Assembly: GCA_947385085.1 (NCBI GenBank)
Contig: CANDJN010000007.1
Span: 4,458-68,457 of the forward strand
Direction of reading: 5' to 3'
Length of the DNA: 64,000 nt
DNA from: an uncultured Erysipelotrichaceae bacterium
Lineage (GTDB): Bacteria; Bacillota_I; Bacilli_A; Erysipelotrichales; Erysipelotrichaceae
Below the pieces are notes generated by a model that ran no database searches, had not been told where the DNA came from, and saw only the letters and a list, made by a program, of their open reading frames with translations. The stretch's first letter is position 1. Each line of letters opens with the position of its first letter. Shown here one piece after another: positions 17,221 through 27,232 of this stretch. A program made the translations under genes and the position numbers.

Positions 17221-19524
17221 ATGCGAGTATATATGGGGAGTGATTGCATTCATAAGCAATCATGCGGGAATGCGTTCTTAAAATATTGTCTGAGAAAGAA
17301 TTGGAAATTATGCCTTCATTATCTTTGGTGGCTTGGCGCAGCGATTTTGTATCGGATACATATATACGATAAGAAAACGTACCTATCAAAAAAATGGCGG
17401 TTTTTGTCTAGAGTGAATTCTCGAGAAGAATGGATACAGGCCTTTGCGTCACAGTATGCTCAGCAGTGCTATGATTGGTTTCAAAGGGAAGCTCATCAGG
17501 ATGATGTATTGATTGACGATGCGCCGCAGTTTTTATTAACTGCCATTTTTCAGGATACAGGATTGCAGACTTATGGCACCGCAATGGAAAAAACAGGAAT
17601 CGTGAATGAAATTTGCGATATGGATGCAATCTGGCAGACAGAGTGGGATACGGCAGAGGTCTATGTTAAAGCGCCGCCGTGCAAAATGCGTCGGGGCAGT
17701 ACGATTCGTTATGTGGCTGGTTCACAGATGTTTTCAGATGAAAAAAGCTACTACAAGCAAATGCTTAAACAGTTGGGGTATGATGCCGCTTTATTGTTTA
17801 TCGCCGCATGGATCTTATTGATTATGACGCTGTGTTTCACCACCTTGCAGATCAGTTGGAAAATTATTTTTAGCATTATGATGGATCCGGTATTACTGAT
17901 ACTGAATTATGTACCGATTTTTTTATTGCTGCTCTTTCTCTATGCATTGTTCCATTCTGTGCCGTTTGCTTTTCTTGGCGGCTCTATCGTTTTATATGTC
18001 ATGTGTATGGTACAATACTTTAAATTGCTGTATCGAAATGAAATATTTGTGATCAGCGATATATTGTTGCTGCAAGAGGCCGAGAATATGGCGGGGAAGT
18101 ACGATATTACTTTTCAGCTTAAGCATTGGTTAGCGCTTTTACTGCTATTGATTCTCTTTGGATTATTGCTTCGCTTTGCGCGCAGAAAAAAACAGCCTTG
18201 GCCGATACGCTTTGGTGTGGCATCCATCAGTGTCCTTACTTTTTCTGTGATGTTCGGCAGCGTCTATCAGAACGAAGAGATTTATGCGAATCATATGAAT
18301 TTTCAAGCAATCAACCGCTGGGTTGCAACACAGCGACATCAAGTGCATGGTATGATTTATCCGTTTTTATACAGCTATACATACGCATTTGACAAAGAAC
18401 CGGAAAATTACAATCCCGGTGAAGCACAACGGATATTGGATACGTATGAATACCATTCGATGCCTGATAACAAAAAGGCTCACGTCATTGGTATTATGCT
18501 GGAATCTTATAATGACTTCTCCCGCTATGTACCATTGGAAAACGATCCTTATCATAACTTTCATGAACTTCAAAAGGAATCCTTGTCAGGTTACTTTATC
18601 TCTAATATTTTTGCGGGTGGAACGGTCGCAACGGAGCGCAGTTTTCTGAGTGGCTATCAAAATCAACCAGGCTACAGAATAGATACCAATTCTTTTGTCC
18701 GCTATTTCAATGAACAGGGCTATTTTACCGAAGCGCTGCATCCCAGTAATGGCTGGTTCTATAATCGCCAAAATATCAATCGTTTTTTAGGTTTTCAAAA
18801 CTTTTATTATATTGAGAATTATTTTGGGAAGATCACGTACGATCACGAATTATTTCAGGAGATCATCGCCGGATATGAACGAAATCAAGGAAGCGGGCAG
18901 CCGTATTTTAACTTTACCGTGACTTATCAAAATTATGGGCCTTATGCGTCAACACCTAAGAGCGATCAAACCTATTTGTTGCGTAACGATCACATTGAAG
19001 AAGAGCCTTATCAAATCTTTAACAATTATTTGGCAGGTATTGCCGATACGGATTTGGCGTTGAAAGAACTGTTTGATTATTTCCGCGCTCAAAATGAGCC
19101 GGTAATGATTGTGATTTTCGGCGATCATAATCCATTCTTGGGAAGCGGTGACAGCGGCTATATTCAAAACGGTATGAATTTGGATTTGGGTACGGTGGCA
19201 GGCTTTCGCGAGTATTATCAAATTCCGTATCTCATTTGGGGAAATGAGGCCGCGAAATCCATGTATGGCGTTTCCTTTCAGGGAGAAGGAGATGAATTTT
19301 CACCGATGTATCTTTTACCGTATCTATTTCACTATTTGGGATTGGAAGGGAACGAATATATGCAGTATCTAAATGCTCTGTATCCGGAATTACCAGTCCT
19401 TAATGAGAATTATTTCTTGGTAAACGGGGAATGGAAAAAAACATTAAGCGGCGCTGAACTGACAAAGTATCAGGAGTTTATTAACTTGGAGTATTACTAT
19501 CAGCATAATTTGAAAACACGTTAG
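17221..19524 (+). CDS. LtaS-type phosphoglycerol transferase with degenerate HAD-like N-terminal domain
   Basis: 767 residues. Five hydrophobic helices (about 190-345) precede an extracellular sulfatase-fold domain. Likely catalytic residues are Glu in IGIMLESYND (about 427), Thr in GGTVATERS (about 470) and Asp-His in IFGDHNPF (about 635). LtaS enzymes polymerise glycerol phosphate from phosphatidylglycerol. The first 175 residues are not typical LtaS. They can be aligned by eye with the HAD domain of the protein at 5449-6423 (FLKYCLRK with FYKFCFKK; DDVLIDDAPQFLL with DLIISASPEFLLE). The DxDGT nucleophile, the motif III lysine and the motif IV aspartates are lost, so this domain is probably inactive as a phosphatase. 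The start is ATG 17221 after AGAAAGGG. Confidence 0.85.
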   Translation: MRVYMGSDCIHKQSCGNAFLKYCLRKNWKLCLHYLWWLGAAILYRIHIYDKKTYLSKKWRFLSRVNSREEWIQAFASQYAQQCYDWFQREAHQDDVLIDDAPQFLLTAIFQDTGLQTYGTAMEKTGIVNEICDMDAIWQTEWDTAEVYVKAPPCKMRRGSTIRYVAGSQMFSDEKSYYKQMLKQLGYDAALLFIAAWILLIMTLCFTTLQISWKIIFSIMMDPVLLILNYVPIFLLLLFLYALFHSVPFAFLGGSIVLYVMCMVQYFKLLYRNEIFVISDILLLQEAENMAGKYDITFQLKHWLALLLLLILFGLLLRFARRKKQPWPIRFGVASISVLTFSVMFGSVYQNEEIYANHMNFQAINRWVATQRHQVHGMIYPFLYSYTYAFDKEPENYNPGEAQRILDTYEYHSMPDNKKAHVIGIMLESYNDFSRYVPLENDPYHNFHELQKESLSGYFISNIFAGGTVATERSFLSGYQNQPGYRIDTNSFVRYFNEQGYFTEALHPSNGWFYNRQNINRFLGFQNFYYIENYFGKITYDHELFQEIIAGYERNQGSGQPYFNFTVTYQNYGPYASTPKSDQTYLLRNDHIEEEPYQIFNNYLAGIADTDLALKELFDYFRAQNEPVMIVIFGDHNPFLGSGDSGYIQNGMNLDLGTVAGFREYYQIPYLIWGNEAAKSMYGVSFQGEGDEFSPMYLLPYLFHYLGLEGNEYMQYLNALYPELPVLNENYFLVNGEWKKTLSGAELTKYQEFINLEYYYQHNLKTR

Positions 19525-19573
19525 CACGGTGAAACGTTCGATCGTAAGTTGTTCAATCGTTGGACGCTTTCCG

Positions 19574-19582
19574 TGATATAAT
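19574..19582 (+). promoter_or_regulatory. Extended -10 promoter for tagA-wecB
   Basis: TG-A-TATAAT (19574-19582) lies 26 bases before the TagA start, with no good -35. An imperfect inverted repeat (CACGG at 19525-19529 with CCGTG at 19571-19575, plus inner complementary patches) fills the space between the LtaS-type stop and the -10. It could be a terminator remnant or an operator. Confidence 0.5.
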
Positions 19583-19608
19583 AACTATGAAATGTTGAGG
19601 TGGATGAT

Positions 19609-20331
19609 ATGGAATCATTCTTTCAGAAATTGGTTAGAGAAACAGCAACAGAGTTTTATGCTCGTCTGAATCAGGCGCTGCGTGATCAAAAGCGTATGTT
19701 TATTGTGACCGCGAATCCTGAAACTTTTATGATTGGTGATCGTGAAGAAGCCTTTCAACGCTTATTGGAGGATGAAAACACGACCATTGTGGCTGATGGC
19801 ATCGGCGTAGTGAAAGCGGCCAATATGTTGTCGGTACCGGTTAAAGAGCGGATCCCGGGTATTGAAATCGCGCAACAGCTGATGAAAATGGGTGATGCAC
19901 AGGCAGCAAGTATTTACCTGTTCGGTGCGAAGCCGGAGGTGATTGCGGCGATGAAACAGTTAATTGAAACACAATTACCAAATTTGCGCTTGGTGGGGTA
20001 TAGCGATGGCTATGTCAAAGATAAAGATGTCGTCTTTGATGAGATCGCAGAACATCAGCCGGACATTGTGCTGGTTGCTTTGGGTATCCCGGCGCAAGAA
20101 CAATTGATATATCGCCATCTTTCACGCTTTTCCAAAGGAATATTTGTCGGTGTGGGAGGCTCTTTTGATGTGATGAGCGGAATGAAAAAACGTGCTCCTG
20201 CTTTCTTTATTCGCTGCAATTTAGAATGGCTGTACCGCATCGTCAGCGAGCCAAGCCGATGGAAGCGTTTCTATCAGAACAATGTGAAATTTATCGGCAT
20301 GGTAAGAGCGATGCGCCGTGAAAGGAAATGA
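19609..20331 (+). CDS. tagA: WecG/TagA/CpsF family glycosyltransferase (probably UDP-ManNAc transferase)
   Basis: A 240-residue GT26 enzyme. Matching segments are TANPETFMIG, VADGIGVVKAANML, RIPGIEIAQQLM, YLFGAKPEV, VALGIPAQEQLIY, GVGGSFDVMSG and APAFFIRCNLEWLYRIVSEPSRW. TagA adds ManNAc to GlcNAc-PP-undecaprenol to form the wall teichoic acid linkage unit on the inner membrane face. ATG 19609 is preferred, since GAGGTG (19597-19602) is six bases upstream and overlaps the GTG at 19600. The next gene makes UDP-ManNAc, so the pair is a donor-plus-transferase unit. Confidence 0.92.
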   Translation: MESFFQKLVRETATEFYARLNQALRDQKRMFIVTANPETFMIGDREEAFQRLLEDENTTIVADGIGVVKAANMLSVPVKERIPGIEIAQQLMKMGDAQAASIYLFGAKPEVIAAMKQLIETQLPNLRLVGYSDGYVKDKDVVFDEIAEHQPDIVLVALGIPAQEQLIYRHLSRFSKGIFVGVGGSFDVMSGMKKRAPAFFIRCNLEWLYRIVSEPSRWKRFYQNNVKFIGMVRAMRRERK

Positions 20332-20333
20332 TG

Positions 20334-21449
20334 ATGAAAAAAGTAATGTTAATCTTTGGGACCCGACCCGAAGCGATAAAAATGGCGCCGTTGGTGAAAG
20401 AATTACAGCGCCGCGACAACATAAAAACGATTGTCTGTGTCACAGCCCAGCATCGCCAAATGCTGGATCAGGTGCTTCAAACATTTGCGATTCATCCTGA
20501 TTATGATCTGGATATTATGAAAGCCAGCCAGACACTGAGTCAGATCACCTCACGGGTGCTGGAGGGGTTAGAGAGCATCATGCAGCAGGAAAAGCCGGAC
20601 TTGGTATTGGTTCATGGCGATACTTCGACGACCTATGCCGGGGCATTGGCGGCTTTTTATAATCATATTCGCATCGGTCATGTGGAAGCCGGATTAAGGA
20701 CGTATGATAAGTACTCGCCCTTTCCGGAAGAGATGAATCGCCAGATGGTAGGGGTGTTAGCGGATCTGCACTTTGCGCCCACTGCCAAGAGCAAGGAAAA
20801 TCTATTGCGGGAAGGGAAGGCGCAAGAGCGTGTTTTCGTAACTGGAAATACGGCAATTGATGCGCTGAACACGACCGTTTCTGATGGTTATCAACATCCG
20901 ATATTGGACTGGGCGAAAGACAGTCGTTTGATTTTGTTGACCGCCCATCGCCGTGAGAATCTCGGTGAGCCGATGCGGCGCATGTTTCATGCTATTTTTC
21001 GCATTGTTGAAGAGCATCCTGATGTCAAGGTGGTCTATCCCATCCACATGAATCCCATCGTTCGTGAAATCGCGGCTGAAGTGTTCGGCAATCATGAGCG
21101 AATTCGTTTGATTGAGCCGTTGGAAGTATTTGATTTTCATAATTTCATTGCCCGTTCTCATCTCATATTAACAGACAGTGGCGGCATTCAAGAAGAAGCG
21201 CCTTCTTTGGGTAAACCGGTTTTGGTGCTGCGGGATACGACGGAACGTCCGGAAGGTGTGGAAGCTGGAACCTTGAAATTGGCAGGTACGGATGAAAATG
21301 TGATTTATGAGGAAATTCAGGAATTATTGACGAATCAAAATGCTTATGATGCCATGGCTCATGCGGCAAATCCTTATGGTGATGGTCATGCCAGTGAGCG
21401 TATTGCTGATGTGATTGAAGCATTTGATTTTCATACGTTTGATGAATGA
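20334..21449 (+). CDS. wecB: UDP-N-acetylglucosamine 2-epimerase (non-hydrolysing)
   Basis: About 371 residues. The N-terminus FGTRPEAIKMAPLVKEL, LVHGDTSTTYAGALAAFY, HVEAGLRTYDKYSPFPEEMN, TAHRRENLG and DSGGIQEEAPSLGKPVLVLR are diagnostic. The enzyme converts UDP-GlcNAc to UDP-ManNAc. It is the presumed donor source for TagA just upstream; the two genes overlap or touch, depending on which of three consecutive in-frame ATGs (20328, 20331, 20334) is used. I chose 20334 from the spacing to AGGA (20323-20326). It might also feed nonulosonate synthesis, though that pathway normally needs a hydrolysing epimerase. Confidence 0.94.
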   Translation: MKKVMLIFGTRPEAIKMAPLVKELQRRDNIKTIVCVTAQHRQMLDQVLQTFAIHPDYDLDIMKASQTLSQITSRVLEGLESIMQQEKPDLVLVHGDTSTTYAGALAAFYNHIRIGHVEAGLRTYDKYSPFPEEMNRQMVGVLADLHFAPTAKSKENLLREGKAQERVFVTGNTAIDALNTTVSDGYQHPILDWAKDSRLILLTAHRRENLGEPMRRMFHAIFRIVEEHPDVKVVYPIHMNPIVREIAAEVFGNHERIRLIEPLEVFDFHNFIARSHLILTDSGGIQEEAPSLGKPVLVLRDTTERPEGVEAGTLKLAGTDENVIYEEIQELLTNQNAYDAMAHAANPYGDGHASERIADVIEAFDFHTFDE

Positions 21450-21501
21450 GTAATTTCTTGATCCTCAAAATACAATGAAGTAATAACGTTTCCATGAAGA
21501 A

Positions 21502-21700
21502 TTACTCATAAGAAAATACAAAGTCGATCGGTTGTTTGCGGTGTTGAGCCTCGGACAGCCGATCATTGATATTGGCATCTTTTACGATATTGATGGCTTT
21601 TTCCAGTTCCCTTATTCGTTATCTTACATAGGATAGTATGACATAGCGTTTCTCTTCGCTGGGGGTGATACAAGATGAGTTAATAATTTGTTTTGGTATC
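21502..21700 (-). pseudogene. Possible decayed gene 3' end, unidentified
   Basis: The 457-base gap after wecB contains a minus-strand frame that reads like protein. It runs from about 21700 down to a TAA at 21502-21504 and is interrupted by one in-frame TAA at 21619-21621. Pieces are SEEKRYVILSYVR, then after the stop RIRELEKAINIVKDANINDR and QPIDFVFSYE. The rYVxLSYv...LEKAi pattern is faintly like the C-terminus of a fold-type I aminotransferase, but that is only an impression. No start or ribosome site is visible. The rest of the gap holds only the promoter at 21851. Confidence 0.3.
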
Positions 21701-21850
21701 GCTGGTGTCAAGAGGAAGGATCACAATGGGAAAATGTGTGATGCATATGATGTAAAGGGGATGAAAAACGTGAATATATCCTTGTTAACAATCTATGAGG
21801 TATCGCATAAAAGCAATAACTATCAATATTGTAATAAATTATCGTCATGA

Positions 21851-21879
21851 TTGAGTTTCAGAAATTGAAATGCTATAAT
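21851..21879 (+). promoter_or_regulatory. Promoter of the O-antigen ligase-like gene
   Basis: TTGAGT (21851-21856), a 17-base spacer ending in TGC, and TATAAT (21874-21879). The predicted transcript start, near 21886, lies after the longest possible ATG at 21847, so that start can be excluded. Confidence 0.65.
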
Positions 21880-21906
21880 AGCTTTAACAAAAATTTTGTG
21901 GGAAGG

Positions 21907-23124
21907 ATGTGCCTGGATTTGACTATGATTGATCGAGCATTGGCTTTTTATCATCGTAAATTTGATGGTTATGATATCGAAGAATATTTGATCATGGTTG
22001 CGCTATGCAGTATTTTTCTTCCTTTTTTCTGCTCCTTAACGGTGATTGTGATGATTCTGCTTTATTTGCTGATAAAAGGCAGACTGGGGGAGATTGTTCG
22101 CGCCTATCCTAAATCTTATTATTTATTTGCTTTTTGTGGGATCAATGTGATTGTGTCACTTTTTTATCAAAACACTTTAGGAGCCGTTTGTTCCTTGGGG
22201 ATTGCGATTGTTTTTTTGTTTATTTTATTTTATCGATCCAAGGTAACGCCGCGACTATTTGAATTGTGCGTAGATGCCTGCTGTATCATATCGCTGTTTT
22301 GCTTTGTGTGGGCACTGATGGAATATTATTCCATCGTACAGACGCTGAAATATGATTTTTTCACCTTTGAAGTGGCGGATGATCCGATGTATCGGGTGAA
22401 TTCTACCTTCTTTAATGCAAATTATTATGGCATGATGGTAGAATTTCTTATTTTGATGTGTGTTTATAAAATGATGAATGTGAAAACAACAAGACGAGTT
22501 GTTTTCTATCTTGTGACAATTTTGTGTAATTTTTCCGGATTGTATTTGAGCGGCTGTCGAACCGCGTGGATTTCGTTTTTGATTACGATTCCATTGTTGT
22601 TTTTATTGAATAATCATAAACGCTTTTTCATCGGCAGTGTGGCGGTGATCAGCCTATGTGCCATTGCGTTGTGGATTGACCCGGATATATTTCCTCGCGT
22701 CGGCAGCTTTTCTGAATATTTTGCGGTTCGCAGACATATATGGGCAGCAGCAGCTCGTGGCATTGCGGATCATCCAATGTTAGGGCAGGGACCGTTAACC
22801 TATTATCATACGTTTATGGAATATGGGGGTCCGCCGACGCAGCACGCACACAGCGTATATCTCGATCCTTTTTTGAGTTTTGGAGTGATTGGCGTATCCC
22901 TGTTAGTTCCGTACTTCTGGGAACAGGGAAAGGAAATATGGCATCTATATTCTCGCCGTATTGATATGCGTTTGTTTTCGCTTGTTCTGTCCTTTCTTTT
23001 GACGGTGATGATACACGGCATTTTGGATTATACGATATTCTGGGTTCAGACGGGGTTAATTTTTCTGCTTGTGTTGTCATCTTCTGCGATATACAGCCGA
23101 AATAAAACAGAGGCGTCAGCGTGA
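21907..23124 (+). CDS. O-antigen ligase/polymerase family membrane protein (Wzy/WaaL-like)
   Basis: About 405 residues, mostly hydrophobic helices. The loop RRHIWAAAARGIADHPMLGQ followed by THAHS-like QHAHSVYLDPFLSFG is the WaaL/Wzy_C pattern (here PPTQHAHS), and the SGCRTAW segment is also typical. Members join or polymerise lipid-linked glycans outside the cell. The start is uncertain: GGAAGG (21901-21906) touches ATG 21907, while TTG 21919 and ATG 21925 are better spaced alternatives. It is transcribed alone from its own promoter and ends at a bidirectional terminator. With the fused polymerase at 13756 it makes two Wzy-like proteins in the locus, so one may be a ligase and the other a polymerase. 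Confidence 0.8.
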   Translation: MCLDLTMIDRALAFYHRKFDGYDIEEYLIMVALCSIFLPFFCSLTVIVMILLYLLIKGRLGEIVRAYPKSYYLFAFCGINVIVSLFYQNTLGAVCSLGIAIVFLFILFYRSKVTPRLFELCVDACCIISLFCFVWALMEYYSIVQTLKYDFFTFEVADDPMYRVNSTFFNANYYGMMVEFLILMCVYKMMNVKTTRRVVFYLVTILCNFSGLYLSGCRTAWISFLITIPLLFLLNNHKRFFIGSVAVISLCAIALWIDPDIFPRVGSFSEYFAVRRHIWAAAARGIADHPMLGQGPLTYYHTFMEYGGPPTQHAHSVYLDPFLSFGVIGVSLLVPYFWEQGKEIWHLYSRRIDMRLFSLVLSFLLTVMIHGILDYTIFWVQTGLIFLLVLSSSAIYSRNKTEASA

Positions 23125-23142
23125 ATTTTTTAGCGATTCCAT

Positions 23143-23188
23143 AAAAAAACTTTTCAATCATCTTAGGATGAAAGAAAAGTTTTTTTTT
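23143..23188. terminator. Bidirectional terminator between the ligase-like gene and gdhA
   Basis: A stem of AAAAAAACTTTTC (23143-23155) and its complement GAAAAGTTTTTTT (23174-23186) encloses an inner TCATC/GATGA stem. A and T runs on the two sides let it work for both convergent genes. Confidence 0.85.
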
Positions 23189-23200
23189 CAGATATACACT

Positions 23201-24589
<1,389 letters not shown>

Positions 24590-24741
24590 GAATTTTTTAC
24601 AGGAATTTTCAGAAATCGTTTTCACAGATTGAAAAGCCCTTTTTATTCTATTCCGCTTTTAATGAAAAAAGAACCAAAATCGTTCGCATTATTGTGAGTC
24701 GCTTTTTCATAATGTCTTGGTATAGTGATGATGGTGATCTT

Positions 24742-24987
24742 ATGAAATGTACGGAGTTAAAAGCAGGAATGCGAGGCAGAATTCATCGCATTCATATGAG
24801 TGAAAAGGATCAAAAGCGCTTGCTTGTATTAGGGATATATGAAGGAGCGCCGGTGAAGGTTGAGCGCAATGAGCCACGCAGTGGTTTGTTAATACTGTTG
24901 GTATGCGGCAATTTTTTGATGCTGAGGCACCGTGATGCAGAAAAAATCGAGGTGATACAAGATGAAGAAAATCGCATTTGTCGGTAA
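24742..24987 (+). CDS. feoA: FeoA-domain protein of ferrous iron transport
   Basis: 81 residues forming an SH3-like FeoA domain: CTELKAGMRGRIHRI at the start, then KRLLVLGIYEGAPVKV and the C-terminal LMLRHRDAEKIEV. FeoA is a small cytoplasmic partner of FeoB. I use ATG 24742, five bases after GGTG; the open frame back to 24694 lacks a ribosome site. The 3' end overlaps feoB by 26 bases, so the two are translationally coupled. No FeoC is present. Confidence 0.88.
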   Translation: MKCTELKAGMRGRIHRIHMSEKDQKRLLVLGIYEGAPVKVERNEPRSGLLILLVCGNFLMLRHRDAEKIEVIQDEENRICR

Positions 24988-27046
24988 TCCGAATGTCGGA
25001 AAGAGTGCGTGGATTAATGCACTGTCCGATGCTAATTTTAAGGTGGGGAACTGGCCGGGAGTGACCGTAGCGAAAAAAGAGGCTGTTGTTACTTGGAATG
25101 ATGTGAAATACCATCTGATTGATCTGCCGGGAATGTATGCGCTGGACAATCGCGATCATGAGGAAAGGATCAGCGCTCGCTTTTTACAAGAGGAAACGGT
25201 CGATTTGATTGTCAATGTAGTTGATGCGACAAATTTGGCAAGAAATCTTTACTTGACGCTCCAGCTGCGGCGCTTACAAATACCGATGATGATCATTTTC
25301 AATTTTATGGATGAGGTGGAGCGTTTTCATATCGAGATGGAAGTTGATGCGATAGCGCAGGCATTACAAATTCCGATCTACCCTTATAGTGTACTTGATC
25401 CAGCAAGTAAGGAAGTAATACAAAAGGGAATTATGAGACATGTCAATGAAACAGTTGCTTATTACCCTTGCATTTGTCCCAATGATGAAGGTACCTATCA
25501 AGAATGTATGCGGTGGTGTCATCGTCGTCTTCCTGCCTTTCAGAAATTACAAGATAAAGAAGTTTCATGGCTTGCCTATGATCTGCTATTTCAACAGCGA
25601 CAGGCAGTCAGGCAGCTAGAGGCATGGCATGTTGAACTGCCATCATTTCATATAGATGGCAAGGAAGCACAATATGCATATCGCTTTATTCATGAGGTAT
25701 TGATGATCCATGTGGGGGATAATGAAGAGCGATACCGCCAAACTCGCAAAATGGATCGCATTTTATTACATCCCTTATATGGTCGTATCATGCTGGTGCT
25801 TGTCATGATGCTGTTAATGCTGTGGGTATTTCAGGGCAGTGCACCATTCAATGATTTTATTGATTTCTGCATGAATGAAATAGTAATGAAATATGCGAAC
25901 GCCGCCTTGTTTTTTCTAAATGATGCGGCGAAAAATCTCGTTTTACATGGGATCATTGCCGGAGTGGGTGGGGTGCTTGTCTTTATTCCGTTGATGATAT
26001 TCTTGTATTTTGCGCTGGCACTGCTGGAGGAAAGCGGGTATATGGCACGTATTGCGTGTCTTTTGGATCATCCGATGCAGCATTTTCATCTGAGTGGCAA
26101 GAGCTTTGTTTGTCTATTGCTGGGGTTTGGGTGTAATGTCCCGGCATTAAGTGCCATTCGCACTTTGGATCATCCCAAGCAGAAAAAAATGACGGCCTTG
26201 CTGATTCCATTCATGTCCTGTGGCGCACGGCTGCCGGTTTATATGCTATTTGCCGCGGCATTTTTTAAGGGTAAAAAGGCAGTGATGGTTCTCAGTATTT
26301 ATGGCATCGGCATTTTCATCGCACTGTTAGTTGCGCTCATGTGTGCTCATCATGAATCGTTTTGCGATCAAGACATCATGTTGCTGGAACTGCCGCCGTA
26401 TCGTCGCCCGGCATGGAGTATAATCGCAAAGAAAGTGCGGCAAGAAGTAAGTGCCTATATACGCAAAGCAATGGGTGTTGTATTATGGGCTATGGTAATA
26501 TTATGGGCTTTGGGTTATTTTCCCGATGGTCGCATGGATACGAGCTATATTGCACGCTTTGGGAAAGCAATGGCTCCGATTTATGAGCCGTTGGGCTTTG
26601 GAACACGGTGGGAGAGTGTAGCTTCATTACCGGGGAGCATTGTAGCCAAGGAAACCGTTGTTGGCTTTATGGGTCAAGTGCTGCTACAGGAAAATGAAGC
26701 GATATCGACTGATATTGATCCTGTTGAGGATGCAAAACAAATTGCCTTTGCGTTTGGCTCCGCCTGTCGTCAATTTTGCACGGCATGGGTTCCTCAACCG
26801 ATGGAGAATGGCAGTGAAGAAAGTTTGATAGGTGCGATTGGTCAGTTATGGACTGATGCCAAAGCCAATGCCCGAGCATATTCCTTTATGGTATATATAT
26901 TGCTGTCCATTCCCTGTGTTATGACCTTACAGGCGCTGCGACGTGAGGCCGGATGGGGGATAATGGTGCTTTCCATTATACTTATGATTATCATTCCTTA
27001 TCTCACCTCTTTCCTCATCTTTCAATTATGCACGCTGTGGATATAA
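24962..27046 (+). CDS. feoB: Ferrous iron transporter FeoB
   Basis: 694 residues. The N-terminal G domain has G1 GNPNVGKS (9-16), G3 DLPGMY and G4 as NFMD. A helical GDI-like region follows, then the membrane domain with two nucleoside-recognition-type gates. Diagnostic membrane segments are GFGCNVPALSAIRTL and PFMSCGARLPVY, whose cysteines are conserved in the family. It moves Fe2+ into the cell in a GTP-dependent way. The ribosome site lies inside feoA. No Fur box was identified by eye. An intrinsic terminator follows at 27060. Confidence 0.95.
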   Translation: MKKIAFVGNPNVGKSAWINALSDANFKVGNWPGVTVAKKEAVVTWNDVKYHLIDLPGMYALDNRDHEERISARFLQEETVDLIVNVVDATNLARNLYLTLQLRRLQIPMMIIFNFMDEVERFHIEMEVDAIAQALQIPIYPYSVLDPASKEVIQKGIMRHVNETVAYYPCICPNDEGTYQECMRWCHRRLPAFQKLQDKEVSWLAYDLLFQQRQAVRQLEAWHVELPSFHIDGKEAQYAYRFIHEVLMIHVGDNEERYRQTRKMDRILLHPLYGRIMLVLVMMLLMLWVFQGSAPFNDFIDFCMNEIVMKYANAALFFLNDAAKNLVLHGIIAGVGGVLVFIPLMIFLYFALALLEESGYMARIACLLDHPMQHFHLSGKSFVCLLLGFGCNVPALSAIRTLDHPKQKKMTALLIPFMSCGARLPVYMLFAAAFFKGKKAVMVLSIYGIGIFIALLVALMCAHHESFCDQDIMLLELPPYRRPAWSIIAKKVRQEVSAYIRKAMGVVLWAMVILWALGYFPDGRMDTSYIARFGKAMAPIYEPLGFGTRWESVASLPGSIVAKETVVGFMGQVLLQENEAISTDIDPVEDAKQIAFAFGSACRQFCTAWVPQPMENGSEESLIGAIGQLWTDAKANARAYSFMVYILLSIPCVMTLQALRREAGWGIMVLSIILMIIIPYLTSFLIFQLCTLWI

Positions 27047-27059
27047 TCGGATTGAAATG

Positions 27060-27095
27060 ATCACTTTCGCTGTACTTACAACGGAAGTGATTTTT
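27060..27095 (+). terminator. Intrinsic terminator of feoAB
   Basis: ATCACTTTCG pairs with CGGAAGTGAT (one G-U) around a 12-base loop, followed by five T residues, 14 bases after the feoB stop. Confidence 0.8.
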
Positions 27096-27162
27096 ATGCG
27101 GTGGATAGGCATGAATTGTTAGAAGATTACCATTGGTGAATCAATCGTGAATGGATTTAACG

Positions 27163-27190
27163 TTGAACATTTATTAAAAAAGGTTATAAT
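27163..27190 (+). promoter_or_regulatory. Promoter of the pncA-pncB operon
   Basis: TTGAAC (27163-27168), a 16-base spacer and TATAAT (27185-27190), 42 bases before pncA. No NiaR-type operator was recognised. Confidence 0.7.
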
Positions 27191-27232
27191 TAATAACAGA
27201 AAAAACAATGAATAAAGTAAAGGAGACGAGCC

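Noticed and set aside
21665..21850. 61-codon plus-strand frame before the O-antigen ligase-like gene
   Set aside because: Ends just before the ligase promoter, no ribosome site that fits and no recognisable protein; the opposite strand looks more protein-like.
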